Shown piece after piece: positions 22,149 through 33,484 of a stretch of DNA of 64,000 nt (position 1 is its first letter; each line of letters opens with the position of its first letter). The DNA is from Opeltia flavorubescens. Lineage: Eukaryota; Ascomycota; Lecanoromycetes; Teloschistales; Teloschistaceae. Made by a program: the position numbers and the translations under genes. The stretch spans positions 1,860,001-1,924,000 of the forward strand of contig KE546969.1 of the NCBI GenBank assembly GCA_000442125.1, written 5' to 3'. The notes under the pieces were generated by a model, which was not told where the DNA came from, made no database searches, and saw nothing but the letters and a program-made list of their open reading frames with translations.

Positions 22149-22552
22149 AGTCTGAATAGCTACAAGTGTACTTTTAAGGTTGTTATCCACAATTGGATAG
22201 CTGGAAAAGCTTAAGAAGGGGGCGTGGCACGTACGTTCGACCGTGAGATGAATGCATTGAAGTATTGGTGGTTTTGAGTAAAGTTGTGATGGATTTTATA
22301 TCGCGGATGGGTCTCTAGAACGCATAAAGCGAAATTGATCCGGAAGAGACGCCTTCGTATTGTGGGATGGATTGTAAGAAGCTTCTTCTATTATAATCAT
22401 CGGAGGACAAATGTGAGAAAGATCATGATGGATCGTTCTATCTTCCTTTATCCACCTGCACTCTTCGAACCTCTAATGATTCTTTGTAGCACCCTGTGAG
22501 GAACGTCACCGAGAACCATCTTCTATGTCAACGTGATTTTTCCAAAGAGATT
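22149..22552. other. Intergenic, convergent gene ends
   Basis: No gene; lies between the 3' ends of the coiled-coil gene and the DUF3669 gene. Confidence 0.5.
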
Positions 22553-23767
22553 CTACCATCGATTCTCCTTCAAGACCCTCTCAATCTCATCACAAAAAAA
22601 CTCAGACAGTAATCCAACTACGTCGTAATCTCCATTACAGGACAGCTGCTTACTCGTCTGCACATATTCTTCGCGAAACGTTCGCCATGGGCTGTTCTCC
22701 ACATTCGGCCTAGGGAAATAGGGATTATTGTCCAGAAACGCCGGTACCAGCTTCGTTGTGACGTCTTCCTTAGTCGATATAAAGGTCGACATCTCGTCGA
22801 AACCTAGCATCCAGATTTGTGTTGCGATGATGTGGTCTGCGGGCGCGATGACCTCGTGAGGAGGCTCTTCTAATTGGGTGTAGTCATCATCCCTGTAGCT
22901 CTCTTTGTCAAGTCCATGTGGCGAGCAGCCTAGTACGAATTGCACGCCCTTAGCATCGAGCTGGAATTCCCAGTGTAGGAATGCGAGGCCGATTGCCATC
23001 GAGGTAGCGGGGTCGACCGTGTTGAGCCCGATATCTTCGATTATATTTAGGCGGAGGGGGAAGTTGCGTAATGAATCGTACAACTCTCCCGGTCGCTCCT
23101 CCGGCTCACATTCACCGAGGTATACTCGCAAGAGGCAGTCGGCGTTGTCGGGGTCTTCTTTTGCTAACGATTGCGCCGCATCGCCTTTTTCAAAGTATAA
23201 TTCGATCAGTGCGTCTCTGGCTTCTTCAGGAATAGGGAGGATACGGTCCATTAAAAACATTGACTCCGCACCTCGGTGGCTTTCGGGGAATCTGTGATTG
23301 GTTTGGGAGATGAACTCGTGATCATGCCTGTAGAAATCATAGCACTGAGGGATCTTGGGGACCTCCCAGTCTTCATACGAGTGCCAAAACATATGTCTGT
23401 CATTCGTCATCGCGTACTGGATTGTATCGTGAATGCGTTTCGTGAGACGAAAGTCATTCCATATAGCGGACGTATTGGAACCCTTCTTGAGAGCATTGAG
23501 TGTGCCTGGAACTTCGAAAACGGCACTGCGAGCTCCCTGGCCGATGAGGCGGAGATCTGTAGAATAAACACCTGCTCGTCGCCGCGCCTCTGCTTTATTC
23601 GCATCGGTCGATGGCTGTCTTGATGCATGTCCTGAAGACTGGTCAATGTCGAGAAATCTTCTGAGGACCTCGAATTGTGGTAGGTCGTGACGGCCACGCG
23701 GTTCATCCCACTCAGGGTCTATGAAAATATTCGCTGCTGTACGAAGCATTGTGTTAAAGGAGTTCAT
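22553..23767 (-). CDS. DUF3669 family protein
   Basis: Single exon, 404 aa. The N-terminal half has a kinase-like glycine-rich start ('RLIGQGARSAVFEVPGTLNALKKG') but no later kinase catalytic motifs. The C-terminal third matches the fungal DUF3669 signature: 'PLRLNIIEDIGLNTVDPATSMAIGLAFLHWEFQLDAKGVQFVLG', followed by 'MLGFDEMSTF' and 'NPYFPRPNV'. (Quoted in pieces: LRLNIIEDIGL; AIGLAFLHWEFQLDA; VQFVLG.) DUF3669 proteins are widespread in filamentous ascomycetes and have no settled function; the remote kinase-like fold is an inference from the glycine loop and 'ALKKG' lysine. No membrane segment or signal peptide. The first ATG at 23767 is chosen because it directly opens the frame. Confidence 0.8.
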   Translation of the reverse strand: MNSFNTMLRTAANIFIDPEWDEPRGRHDLPQFEVLRRFLDIDQSSGHASRQPSTDANKAEARRRAGVYSTDLRLIGQGARSAVFEVPGTLNALKKGSNTSAIWNDFRLTKRIHDTIQYAMTNDRHMFWHSYEDWEVPKIPQCYDFYRHDHEFISQTNHRFPESHRGAESMFLMDRILPIPEEARDALIELYFEKGDAAQSLAKEDPDNADCLLRVYLGECEPEERPGELYDSLRNFPLRLNIIEDIGLNTVDPATSMAIGLAFLHWEFQLDAKGVQFVLGCSPHGLDKESYRDDDYTQLEEPPHEVIAPADHIIATQIWMLGFDEMSTFISTKEDVTTKLVPAFLDNNPYFPRPNVENSPWRTFREEYVQTSKQLSCNGDYDVVGLLSEFFCDEIERVLKENRW

Positions 23768-24224
23768 TTTTCGAGTGGTGTGGTAATATCTATTGGGTTT
23801 CGATTGTGGTGGTCTGCAGGGTTGGTGCTAAGATAACGTAGCGTTTCAATTTCGATACTTCGAATAAAGCAGTGAGGAGAGCGAAAAGCGATTCATAAAG
23901 CTCTGGCTTTAAAGGATTGAGAAGTCGTGGGGTGGCAATTTTTCTCATGACTTTGAGATACTTTAGATTTTGAGCAGATTTGAGTTGATTAACCTCTCTC
24001 CATGAAATGCTTAAGATCGCTATGTGGAGCTAGGAGAGTCCGTTCCCATTTGAGAACATCTCGGAATACCGAGGTCAATGATTTTTTCATTGTTCCTTCT
24101 TTCCATTTTGGCGAAGCAGTAATTGATAGACCCGACGATGTAGAGTGCTCCTCGGACCTTACGTACACTCAACATAAGCGGTATAAAGTCCGCTAGCAGC
24201 ACTAACATACTCGGAGGTTCAGGC
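23768..24224. other. Intergenic, with an overlapping unsupported frame
   Basis: Between the DUF3669 start and the 3' end of the first lectin-like gene. A 143-codon minus-strand frame (24020-24451) overlaps the last exon of that gene in another phase; I see no family motif in it. Confidence 0.4.
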
Positions 24225-25110
24225 TCATGGTTGGGCATGGGATCCAAGATCCGCATCCATCTTTCCGCCACATTTGTCCATATATCTCGTCCGACCATGC
24301 ATCGCTTGGGAGGCTTGCAAGTCTTCAATATACACCGACTGTAGATACCACCCTTGATTTCGACTGACAGGTGTGTTCTTAGGATACACAAGTATGGGTG
24401 TTCTTGCGGCTTTCCCCGTCGATGCGAGATCCAGAACTCCCTTGAGACCAACGTTGGTAAGTCTGTTCACACACACACACTTATCAGCTCGACTGTCCAT
24501 CAATCTAAGAAATTGAGATTCGACAGGGAGTAGTCTTACACAGCAGGGCGACCATCAACGCTTGCAAAGGTATCAAAATCCATCTTCCAGCGAGCTTTCT
24601 TGTCATATGGTGGGGCTTCGACGCCACGGGCTGGCTTGGGACCTGGAAATGAAAAAACCATCAGTGTTGTAGGCGGCATTTGGATGGGTGATCGTACTTA
24701 TGTTGCCTGCCAGAGCAGCTCCAGTCGCTTTGTTGAAGATCATGTACTCTGGAATGTCATTCACAGCTGCGATGAGCCAAGCTTGAGTATCGTCGTAGTC
24801 GGCGAGAGGCCTGCGCCATAGATTAATTACTATTTTCGTACTATCTCACCAATAGGCTTGTATAGAGATGAGGGTGAAACAAGAAGAGTACTTACATGGA
24901 AACGATTGCAGTTCCCATACTTGACTCATTGACACTTGCGGCAAATTGATATCCGTAGTTGATGATGCGATAAATACCTGGACGTTTAAATCCGTAGGAT
25001 GCCCAAGCCGGCGGGTCTACATTGAATGGTACTTGAAGAAATGTTTCGAATGAAGAAACAAAAGAGATAAAGAGGAGAATAGTCAGCATAAATCGTGCAA
25101 GTCCGTCCAT
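24225..25110 (-). CDS. Secreted ricin-like (beta-trefoil) lectin, copy A
   Basis: Four exons, 25110-24896, 24810-24698, 24642-24540 and 24462-24225, all phases match; 222 aa. The start at 25110 gives a signal peptide (MDGLARFMLTILLFISFVSS). Exon 1 then has 'GIYRIINYGYQFAASVNESS' and exon 4 'GVLDLASTGKAARTPILVYP' followed by 'NQGWYLQ'. These are the beta-trefoil repeat hallmarks: 'Y.I.N......', 'G..LD' and the closing Q-x-W. Ricin-type domains usually bind sugars, so an extracellular lectin is likely. The C-terminal ~40 residues beyond QGW are uncertain; the copy at 26337-27075 stops eight residues after its QGW. Intron 4 contains a CA/TG dinucleotide run. Confidence 0.75.
24468..24480. repeat. 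(CA)n microsatellite
   Basis: Short dinucleotide run inside the last intron of the copy-A lectin gene, close to its acceptor site. Confidence 0.9.
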
Positions 25111-26336
25111 GATAAAAGCACGGCTTGCAATTTGACGTTGGAAACAATCGGTCAATTTGCCTGGAGTCCAGAGCTGTGCTCAGCTTTTGATAGCTTGAAG
25201 TGTTCTTGACTATGGGGCTCGAGGGGCAAGTCTGATCGGCTTTGGGGGCTGAAACACGATGATCTGGATTGTGCAGAAAATGCCTCAGTCGTACAGCGAC
25301 TGTGCGTGTGAAGATCCATCTTCATGCCTGCAGTCACATAATCACACACCTCATGCGGGGTATCCTGCGCATCGTATCTGCTGTCAACAACGGAATTGTG
25401 TACCAGAGCTCGGTTAAGTAGAATGTGGATGTTCTCAAATGGGACTTTCCGAAAATGATAATGATTGAGGTGAGTCTCGGTTCGCAAATGGATCCTGATC
25501 CTACATGATAATCTTCAAGCATGCCTGTGTGGACTGGGGAAGCATGTGGCGTTTGTCTTCCTGCATTCCATTTGTCAACAACCTCCATTGCTGGTCAAAT
25601 TTCTCCACGTGGATCGCATATTGTCCAAACCGTGGCGCGTGGAGCTGGCGCATCGGCCTGTTAACACTCACTGTAAATGATCAACATTATCAGGTCAAAT
25701 CAGTGGGCGCTTATTGTGAACCATGGTAGCCAAGACTAGCTTGAATTCGTTCCGAGTACGTACTTCATTTAGAGCCTCTTTCTGGTAGAGAACTTCAATC
25801 TGTGAGTATATCCATTTGTTTCCAATACTGCCTGCAATTCTCTGATGCACATCCCCGGTATACTGAGAGGAAGCTGCTTATCGCGCCACGTCACACTCAT
25901 CTGATGTATGGTGGTTTATGGTATATGAGGGGAAAATGCGGGGTCTGTACATATGTAGACATGTGCCTAAGGGCTTGTCGACCCCCGCAGCTTGTACACA
26001 TTTGGTAGCTATTGGTCAATGTAATTCATAATGCATAGATATTGGAAGGTGAATGGTGGCGAGGATCTTCGGTATTTGTTTCTTTCTGCATGCTGCTGGC
26101 GCATGATGAACGACCTCTACAATTTCTTTTGATTTGGGGACAAGTAGGGTAACCAGAATGGACATACTGCACTTTTCGATCATTGAGTCAGAAACGAGAG
26201 AGTATTTTTAACGATCATGGGAAATGCAATCGCTCAGTATGATCGCTACATTTGAAATTTCTGGGATCCCTAAATCCCAAATCTGGTTCTCATATTATTA
26301 GAAAATAAGCGTTCGATCCTCGTTGCTTAAATTCCT
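25111..26336. other. Gene-poor stretch between two lectin-like genes
   Basis: 1.2 kb separates the tandem lectin-like genes. Only short frames on both strands; no motif seen. It includes the upstream region of copy A. Confidence 0.45.
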
Positions 26337-27075
26337 TCATGTCCCAAGGTACTCGGCCATCCAGCCTTGACTCCGAACCTCTCCGTGGTAATGGTCTTCA
26401 CCCAGGATGATAGGAGCCCCAGGCGTTTTGTCAGATCCCACAACCTCAAGCATTCCGCCAAACTCCCTACAGCCAATTCTGTGGATGATTCCAAGTCAGT
26501 CTCACGACAAAAGTGGTGGTCAAAGGGATTGTAGCCATACATTAAGGGTCCACTGTCAGACCCACCAAATTCGTTATTATCTGTCGCCCAGACGGCTAAA
26601 TAGTCATCTATCACGGGTGCCACTGCCTTGACTGGCCCTAGCTCTGTATATATCATTAATTGTTGCAGGTCAGACTGTGTGGTGTCTTAGGAACATCGAA
26701 CCTTCAAAAGCTTTCATGAACTTCCCTGTGCCGTTGTTGACGAGCCAGACTCCTAGACCACCTGTCATATCCATCATATACCAAACTTGACTATTGTCAT
26801 TCTGTGCAACGGGCCTTTTTCGATTGAGCATCCGTGAAGTCTTGCATTTTGGTCATAGGAATTACGCACTTGGCGATTATGGCTGAGCCTGAACTTGTAC
26901 CGTTCATACTGAGAGCGGTTCCCGTTGCAAGATTGGTAAAGCGGTAAGCTCCCATCTTGGAGGGAGCATAATTCCATTGAGGGACAGGATAGGACGGTCG
27001 CCGGGGAATGAGAGCTGATAGCGCGATTGACGAAGCACAGAAGATATACAACAACGAGTTCGAGAGAAGTCGCAT
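26337..27075 (-). CDS. Secreted ricin-like (beta-trefoil) lectin, copy B
   Basis: Four exons, 27075-26866, 26801-26702, 26643-26541 and 26466-26337, all phases match; 180 aa. A signal peptide (MRLLSNSLLYIFCASSIALS) is followed by 'GAYRFTNLATGTALSMNGTS', then 'NDNSQVWYMMDMTGG', and in exon 4 'GGMLEVVGSDKTPGAPIILG' and 'QGWMAEYLG' at the end. The repeated 'Y.x.N..tG.aL..ng' and Q-x-W signatures indicate a ricin B-like fold of about one domain. It is a tandem relative of the gene at 24225-25110 (same strand, same exon number, similar opening block), though sequence identity is modest. The gene is probably extracellular and sugar-binding; the ligand cannot be told. Confidence 0.78.
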
Positions 27076-28958
27076 CTTCCTTGATGCTTCAAAGATGTTT
27101 CTTGAATGGTATGGTGAGTAGAAATTTCGATGAGCAAGTGGACGAAAATAAATCCTTTAGGTCTGTCATCGATCATTTCACCATCGGCTATTTCCACCCT
27201 GCTGGCATTCCTTAGCTTCACGCATGCAAGATGCATGCAGGACGGCAGGATGTAGTTTTCCGGACCCGGTTCTCCAAAGTATCGAGATCTGCAGCTACTC
27301 AGATTCCCAAGATCGCGGACATGTGTAGCTGCAGCAATGCGAGTCCATTAACCCACGAACCTGTTGACCAGGCTCGCTTATCTAGGTTCTTTTGCCTATA
27401 GGAAAGGCCGATTGGAATCTCGACCATGTTTTTCTCTCCGTGCATAGATGTGCTTCTCCAACTAATTCAATGCATCTCGGAATACAGATCTGTAATCGGT
27501 AAAGCCAATTCAGGACAGGGTTTTCGATCGTGAGTATCCTTTTCCTCTTTTCAGCACGCATTCGAAGGGGGGCCTTCTTCATTGAAGATCTCGTTATCCA
27601 GCCAATCTTGAGTGACGAGGTCGTACTTTGTCATGTTCTCTTTACGGGCGTAGAAAAGCAAGATCTGCCTCGCGTTCCTTGCGGGGTATCGTTGGTGCCC
27701 AATATAATGAGTGAAGTATGGTTATTGAACTCGCACGTTTAGATGGGATAATGTAAATGAAATACCTTATCAAAGTAGATTTCCTGCATAGATTCTAGCG
27801 AATGTGCAAATGAATTTGCCAAGCTCTCTACCAAATCAGTCCTTAACAGTTCATTCGCAGCGTCGTAATCACACCATCTTCCCTTCGTCTGATGTCGATC
27901 AAAAGCTTGGCAATCATTCGACGGCGAAAAACAATCCGGAAGTAGAGTCTGCTAACTTACTATCCCAGATATCCAGTCATGAAACATGAGTCTCAACCAG
28001 TAATACACCCAGCTCTCCATCCTGCTCCATTTATTGCAGCTCCGTGAGCTTTATAGAGACGTCTCCTACAAATCCTCCACCGCTATGATCTATAGCCTAC
28101 CCACCGATATAGCTTTTGCACGACCTCTTTCCCGTCTACATTCTTCAACTGTTATCACGTGATAAAATGGGTTTACAACTAATTAGGTATCACTAGTTCT
28201 TATTATTGTATAAAAATTGTTTTTTTAGAACCTCAGGAATAATACAGAGAGCCTTGAGCATACAGATCAATGTGGATTAGTATATCACAAGCGTTGTTGT
28301 GATGAGATTCTCCGGGTGCCAAGGTGTCGTTATTCTTGTGAAAGCTTGGCTGTGCTTGAGCTACGGTTGGGCCAGCCGAGCCTCCAATTCGATCTATGAT
28401 GGAAAGACAGTTGCCTCGGGTATAGCTTATTGTCGAGTGAATGTGTGTGAAATTACCCAAAAGTTGGTGTAGAGGCGCTAGTGCCTGATCAAGATTAGTG
28501 CAGCGGGTAGCCACTGCTCGGTGAATTGCGCACGTGATTGGCATGAACACTACGAGAATAAATCATCTACGAGTGCATGAGTCCAAGCTTCCTAAGCAGT
28601 TCGTATGAAAATTAATACCGAAATCTGTCTGGGCAGGATCGATAGGCTTCCTTGGTTTGGATAAGCAGGGTACTGTATCACCAGTACAGTGGGTAACCCA
28701 ATTCCTTCGTCTCTATGACAAACTTCGGTGCTTGTGCGTCTAACTATTCCACTTGGTAGCAGGTGCGGTGCGCAAGAGAAAGGAGGTCGTGAAGAACTTT
28801 TTTGATGAGTCTCATGTCATCGCAGAGTACTAGACTGCATTCTCGGAAGGATCTGAAAGTCCTTTGAAGTGCGCTGTTGCCTAGCGTCCTCAAGGTATAG
28901 AGTAGCTCCTACAGATCGACTGCGCTGGGTATCTACTCATTTAAATCTTAAATCCGGT
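27076..28958. other. Gene-poor stretch
   Basis: 1.9 kb with no supported gene. A 105-codon minus-strand frame at 28233-28550 has no motif. Region 28100-28230 is very AT-rich. Confidence 0.45.
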
Positions 28959-30365
28959 ATGGTCGGTTTATTTCAGCTGCCGAATGAGGTCCTCGGGCGA
29001 ATAATCCAAGTAGCCGATCCTTCAGACCTCGAGTCCCTCGCCTACTCGAGTAAATTTATGTACGCTCTCGCTGGAAGAGCCTTGAAACGACATAGAAAAC
29101 TGGAAAGATACTCCGTCCTTGATTTTAGCCATTTCAGAGATTCTGCCGAAAAACCAGTAGCGAACGATAGGACTAATCCTTTGCTACTGCTTATCAGCAT
29201 CATCCAGGACCCTGAGGTAGTTGATGGGCCTAAGAAGCTGCGTCTGGGCCCTATACTCGACGTTGATGATATCCATGAGAGAATTATGCAAGAGATTAAA
29301 AAGCAATCGCGCGCTATCGAGGCGTTGATCCGAGAATGTTGCTTTATCCCGGAGGCCAAGCGAGAGGAGTGGTTAAACAACTTCATCAAGTGGAATGATC
29401 GCGACGCCGCAATTGCTCTACTGATTACTCTACTTCCAAACCTAGAGATCCTNGATGCTTTGGACTGGTCTTATCTTGACGGAATCATAGCGACCCGCAA
29501 CATGGTTGATAATATTACTAAAGCCAACCTGGACAAAGAGTCGCCTTTACATGGTAAAGCGATGACACATTTACAGGAGTTCCATATGTGCCGTTCTGAC
29601 GAATATGCCGAGAATATGGATGACTATGCCCCTTTCGCGATATTACCGTCCATGCGGGTCTTGAGCGGCAGTCATATTGCAGGTCTAAACTTCACATGGG
29701 CTCCCAGCTGCATCGGCGAGTTTTTCAACATCACCGAGATCAATTTCACCTACAGCGCCATAGAGCTAGATTCGTTCGAGACAATGCTCTCCCGGATTTC
29801 GGGCCTGAAGAAATTTACCTACAGCCTCGGAGATTACATGGTAGCACTTACGTCCTATAGTCCCTGGGGGTACGTCGAAGCGCTCCGGAGGTATGCGGCC
29901 TCGACCCTGGAACTCCTGGATATCACTGTAGAGGGCCCCCGATATTTACTCTCGCACGAGGATAAAGAAAGAGAGTTTATAGGATCGCTGGAGGTGTTCA
30001 GATGCTTGAAGTTTGTCCGGCTGAACGACGTTGCTTTCCAGAAGATTAAAGAAATAGGTAATGACCATGAGCCTTTACTCGAGGGTGAAATCCGCAGAGA
30101 AGACTTGGATGGCTCTGTTTTCAAAGTGGAGATCTATCGATTGATTGATGTACTTCCACCCTCTGTCGAATCTGTGACACTATTAATCACGACGGAGGAT
30201 CAAGATTTGTGGCGAATGTTCCGAGGATTGGTGGGTAGGAACCAAATTGATTTACCAAGATTACACAGTATCAGCCTTGAAGGCTGGGATCCATTGGAGA
30301 TGGAAATGAGGGGGTCATTGAAAGGAGTAGGCATTGAGTTGAAGAACTGGGATGTTACGCTTTAA
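28959..30365 (+). CDS. F-box-like protein
   Basis: One exon, 468 aa from the ATG at 28959. The frame is open 30 codons further upstream to 28869, but the product starting 'MVGLFQLPNEVLGRIIQ' places the F-box-like motif at the N-terminus, as is usual, so 28959 is preferred. The motif continues 'DLESLAYSSKFMYALAGRAL'. The remainder is a leucine-rich-like, non-repetitive region with 'ALLITLLPNLE' that resembles a block in the partial gene at 1-1187. Likely an SCF ubiquitin-ligase adaptor of unknown substrate. One N at 29453 makes one codon unreadable; the frame is otherwise intact. Confidence 0.78.
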   Translation: MVGLFQLPNEVLGRIIQVADPSDLESLAYSSKFMYALAGRALKRHRKLERYSVLDFSHFRDSAEKPVANDRTNPLLLLISIIQDPEVVDGPKKLRLGPILDVDDIHERIMQEIKKQSRAIEALIRECCFIPEAKREEWLNNFIKWNDRDAAIALLITLLPNLEIXDALDWSYLDGIIATRNMVDNITKANLDKESPLHGKAMTHLQEFHMCRSDEYAENMDDYAPFAILPSMRVLSGSHIAGLNFTWAPSCIGEFFNITEINFTYSAIELDSFETMLSRISGLKKFTYSLGDYMVALTSYSPWGYVEALRRYAASTLELLDITVEGPRYLLSHEDKEREFIGSLEVFRCLKFVRLNDVAFQKIKEIGNDHEPLLEGEIRREDLDGSVFKVEIYRLIDVLPPSVESVTLLITTEDQDLWRMFRGLVGRNQIDLPRLHSISLEGWDPLEMEMRGSLKGVGIELKNWDVTL

Positions 30366-30865
30366 GTGTGCCTTTCTGATCGCGGAGTTCAGAAGGCGTT
30401 CCTGTTCTTGCCACTGATCAGGAATATTGAGGCTTCAATGGCAGGTAATACTTTCATCATAGTCGTCTTTGAGACTATTCTATTCTGACTCACAGCGTTC
30501 CACTGGCAACAGCTGTCTGTTGGCTTATGACAAATTTAACGTCCAAAGGTTACGCTCGTAGCGATTGATGTCTATACCCATAAAGCACAAGTACGAGATC
30601 GTACGTGAATACCTTTCACTTTTCCGTCAAGCGGGGGTGATGGTAATGCTCACACCAGTGAATTATATATCTACTTTCAAAGGAGGTATTGTTAGCACAA
30701 ACTTGCTCAAAGGAGCTCAAAAAGCCCTAAACTAATTAGGGCTTAGCATATATATAGGCAACAGTATATAAGGGTCCTCCGGTTGAACATCATACTTCGA
30801 ATAAGATTCAAATCACTGACTGCCCTTTCGCAGCAGTGGACAGAGATATTACGAGACCTTGAAAG
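30366..30865. other. Intergenic
   Basis: Upstream region of the 2EXR gene. A TATA-like run (tatatatagg) is present near 30749-30761, about 110 bp before that gene's ATG. Confidence 0.4.
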
Positions 30866-32011
30866 ATGGCGCACACCTGGTTGCGAAATGATATTCAAGA
30901 AAAGCACCAGGCTAAATCCCCCCAGTTAATTCCCATCTCTCCTCGTTCACCTCAATCGGACAGCGCATTCTTCACGTACCTTCCTTCAGAGATACGCATA
31001 AAAATATATGAAGCTACTCTAACTCCCAAGCCCGCTTTCACATCGATCAATTTCCGACGGAACAGGACGCAGCGAGCCGATGAGGCTAACAACGCAGGTG
31101 CTAGCACCTCTCTTCTCGCTACCTGCACACGCATATACACCGAAACATACTGTCTTCTCTACAAGCTTAACGAAATCAACGTATCGCTAGAAGGAAGTTA
31201 CAGCGCAATGACTCCTCTGCTTGACTCCATGCGCGGGAGACAGCGGAAACAATACGTTTTTCCGCCACGAGGAGACCTTACTTTTTCCGATGCCGGTGAT
31301 GTGCAATTGCCAGAAATTACATATGGTGGTTGGCGGCACTATCTTCGACCGGAACAGTGGGCGGTAGCAACCTTGGCATTTTACATCGACCCGTACTGGC
31401 CTTCGTGGTCGAATCTGGGGGCTGATTGCCTTGCGTGGTGGACGAAGGACCCAGTTGTACGGCCGAGGGAAGTCAGATTGGTGATTTGGGTGGTCGCGCA
31501 ATTTGATAGTACGTAAGCTTCTAATGGTTCAACATCCATGGTACTCCACAGTCCAAGGGCATTTACTAGACTCTTTTCCACGAAGACATGCCCCCCAATT
31601 TTAATTACGACACCGTTACTGGAGTATGCTAATTCCAGAATCCTGACAGGCATACCCTTCCAAATGGGCAGAATCACCCAAGCTATGAAACATGCAAAGG
31701 GCCTGAAAAAAGGCGTGCTGGAGCTAAGAACCTTGAGGGGAAGGGAGAAAAGGCTGGATGAGTACATTCTTAAACTCTTGGAGACACCCATCGGCTTGGC
31801 GGAAGGTGGGGTCTTGAAGTGGGATAAAAAGATTCCAATCGTGTGGGACGGAGAGAAGGAGACAGAATATACGAAGGTGGGAATGGATCCGGAAGATTGT
31901 GTTGTTGACAGCTTCAGTATTCCGTCTGAAGAGAAGGGGTATCAGCACGAGCCGGAGGAGATGGAGTGGATTTGGTGGATTAGGATTGGCTGGATTGTGA
32001 CGGATCTGTGA
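30866..32011 (+). CDS. 2EXR-type domain protein
   Basis: Exons 30866-31512 and 31552-32011 join in phase 2 over a 39-nt intron (gtaagc...cacag), 368 aa. Residues ~35-55, 'FFTYLPSEIRIKIYEATL', followed by 'LLATCTRIYTETYCLLYKLN', are the signature of the fungal 2EXR/F-box-like N-terminal domain. The C-terminal part is basic then acidic (QHEPEEMEWIWWIRIGWIV at the end). These proteins are common and expanded in Pezizomycotina, with no defined role; an adaptor function like F-box proteins is often supposed. The intron is shorter than most in the window but both sites and the phase agree. Confidence 0.8.
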
Positions 32012-33484
32012 AGTGATCAGCTCATGTGTTGGTCCCATGCAAATGATGCATCCCCAATGAAGTCTTGGACTTAGTAGATTCTCAAATTGTTGAAGTCGAG
32101 ACTTATTGCTGTAACCAAAACTGGGTTTTCGAGAGGAAAGTCCGCGCGATGGAATGGTTGATGCCAACGGCTTCCAAAAATGACAGAGTATCTTTTGATA
32201 ATGGGTGTCAGGTAAGCACGAAATCTTATCTTTCAGACGTCTTCTCCCGAAGAGAAAAACATATCCAGTCGTGTGCGGAGGCAATACAATAACCGGATGG
32301 ACTAATTCAACTGATGGACCGTTCGATAAGTTGATTCCTGCTTCGTATGCAGCGGGTATGATAAGACCGATTGAGAAGAGCTACTTAGTGATGCCGTTAC
32401 TCGTGAGTGCTACCGCCATACGAAGGTTGTCAAACAAGTTCTCAATCATGTAGCAATGTCTAGAGCCAGTGAATGCGTATATCAGGACAGGGTGTTCGAT
32501 TCCCCAGCCACGAAGTTTAGGTTGGATTCAACGTCGCATGTATGTACAGCTTTAGACCCAAAAAAAATGGAGATCATTCAGAATTGGTTGTGATAGTTGC
32601 TTGATATCGGCCTCTAACGAACGAGATCTATATTAGTAAAGAGGGGAAGATATTTTGAATGCTACACTAAAGCTATCGACCCACTCTTCTACGCATTCAA
32701 TATATTCCTTTTCATTTGAATTAAGGTATTACTCAAAATATATAGTATGCTCATTCGTCAAATTCGATGTCGGGAAAGCTTTGACAAGTGATAATTTTGC
32801 TATATCGTAAAGCGGGTAATTATCTGGCACCGTAGTAATCATGAAGACCTCGGTTCGGAAGAAATCCAGCATATCGGAAGCAAGAACCGCAATTTATCAA
32901 GGATAAATTTACCGAGCCGTCAAATTCAAAGCGCCTTACAGTGCATAGAGTATAGGATATCCGGATAATACACTCTTTCGCGAAGCGACTTAGCGAGATT
33001 GCAGCGCTTGTTACATAAGCCTTGGCGAAGGATTCTTAAGTACGCGCATTCCAGCAGCCATATAAAACTACGCTTAAGCGATAATGCACTAGAGCTGTCA
33101 AGGCTGTCAGCACTAGCTGATGAAACAGCGGGAAAGGTGGATATACTAGCTTCAGATAGGTTGATAAAGTGTAGTGGTCCGCTTCTTGATCTTCAAGCTA
33201 CTGGCGTCAACGTTGACATCCACAAGACTATCGGGTATTCAGCCATTCAGCCTAGAGGGTGAACCCAGGCGTAAATAGTATATAGCTACAGTTCGTCAAG
33301 TTTCAGGGTTCAGGTTTTGTCTTTGCCCTGATGAAGCCTTTTGATCTACACAGTCATTGATCATCCTAATAGTCGCTCTTTCCCTCAGGAGTCACGGCTG
33401 GAATATCCCGGAGCCTACGATCATTTTACAAAACTTTATCGCAACTTTTCACCACTCGATCCTTTATAGTATAGTTGCATAGCT
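32012..33484. other. Gene-poor stretch
   Basis: 1.5 kb, AT-rich in parts. An 87-codon plus-strand frame at 32999-33262 shows no motif. No gene supported. Confidence 0.45.

Noticed and set aside
24020-24451. A 143-codon minus-strand frame overlapping the last exon of the lectin-like copy A gene.
   Set aside because: The other frame carries the beta-trefoil Q-G-W signature and joins in phase; this one has no support.
28233-28550. A 105-codon minus-strand frame.
   Set aside because: No motif or splice logic in an AT-rich gap.
32480-32515. GTTCGATTCC, a T-loop-like motif.
   Set aside because: The flanking bases do not form the five-pair stem, and no D-arm or anticodon arm lies upstream.
32640-33290. 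Thought of as a transposon remnant because of its AT-rich, gene-free character.
   Set aside because: No terminal inverted repeats, target duplication or transposase-like frame could be seen.
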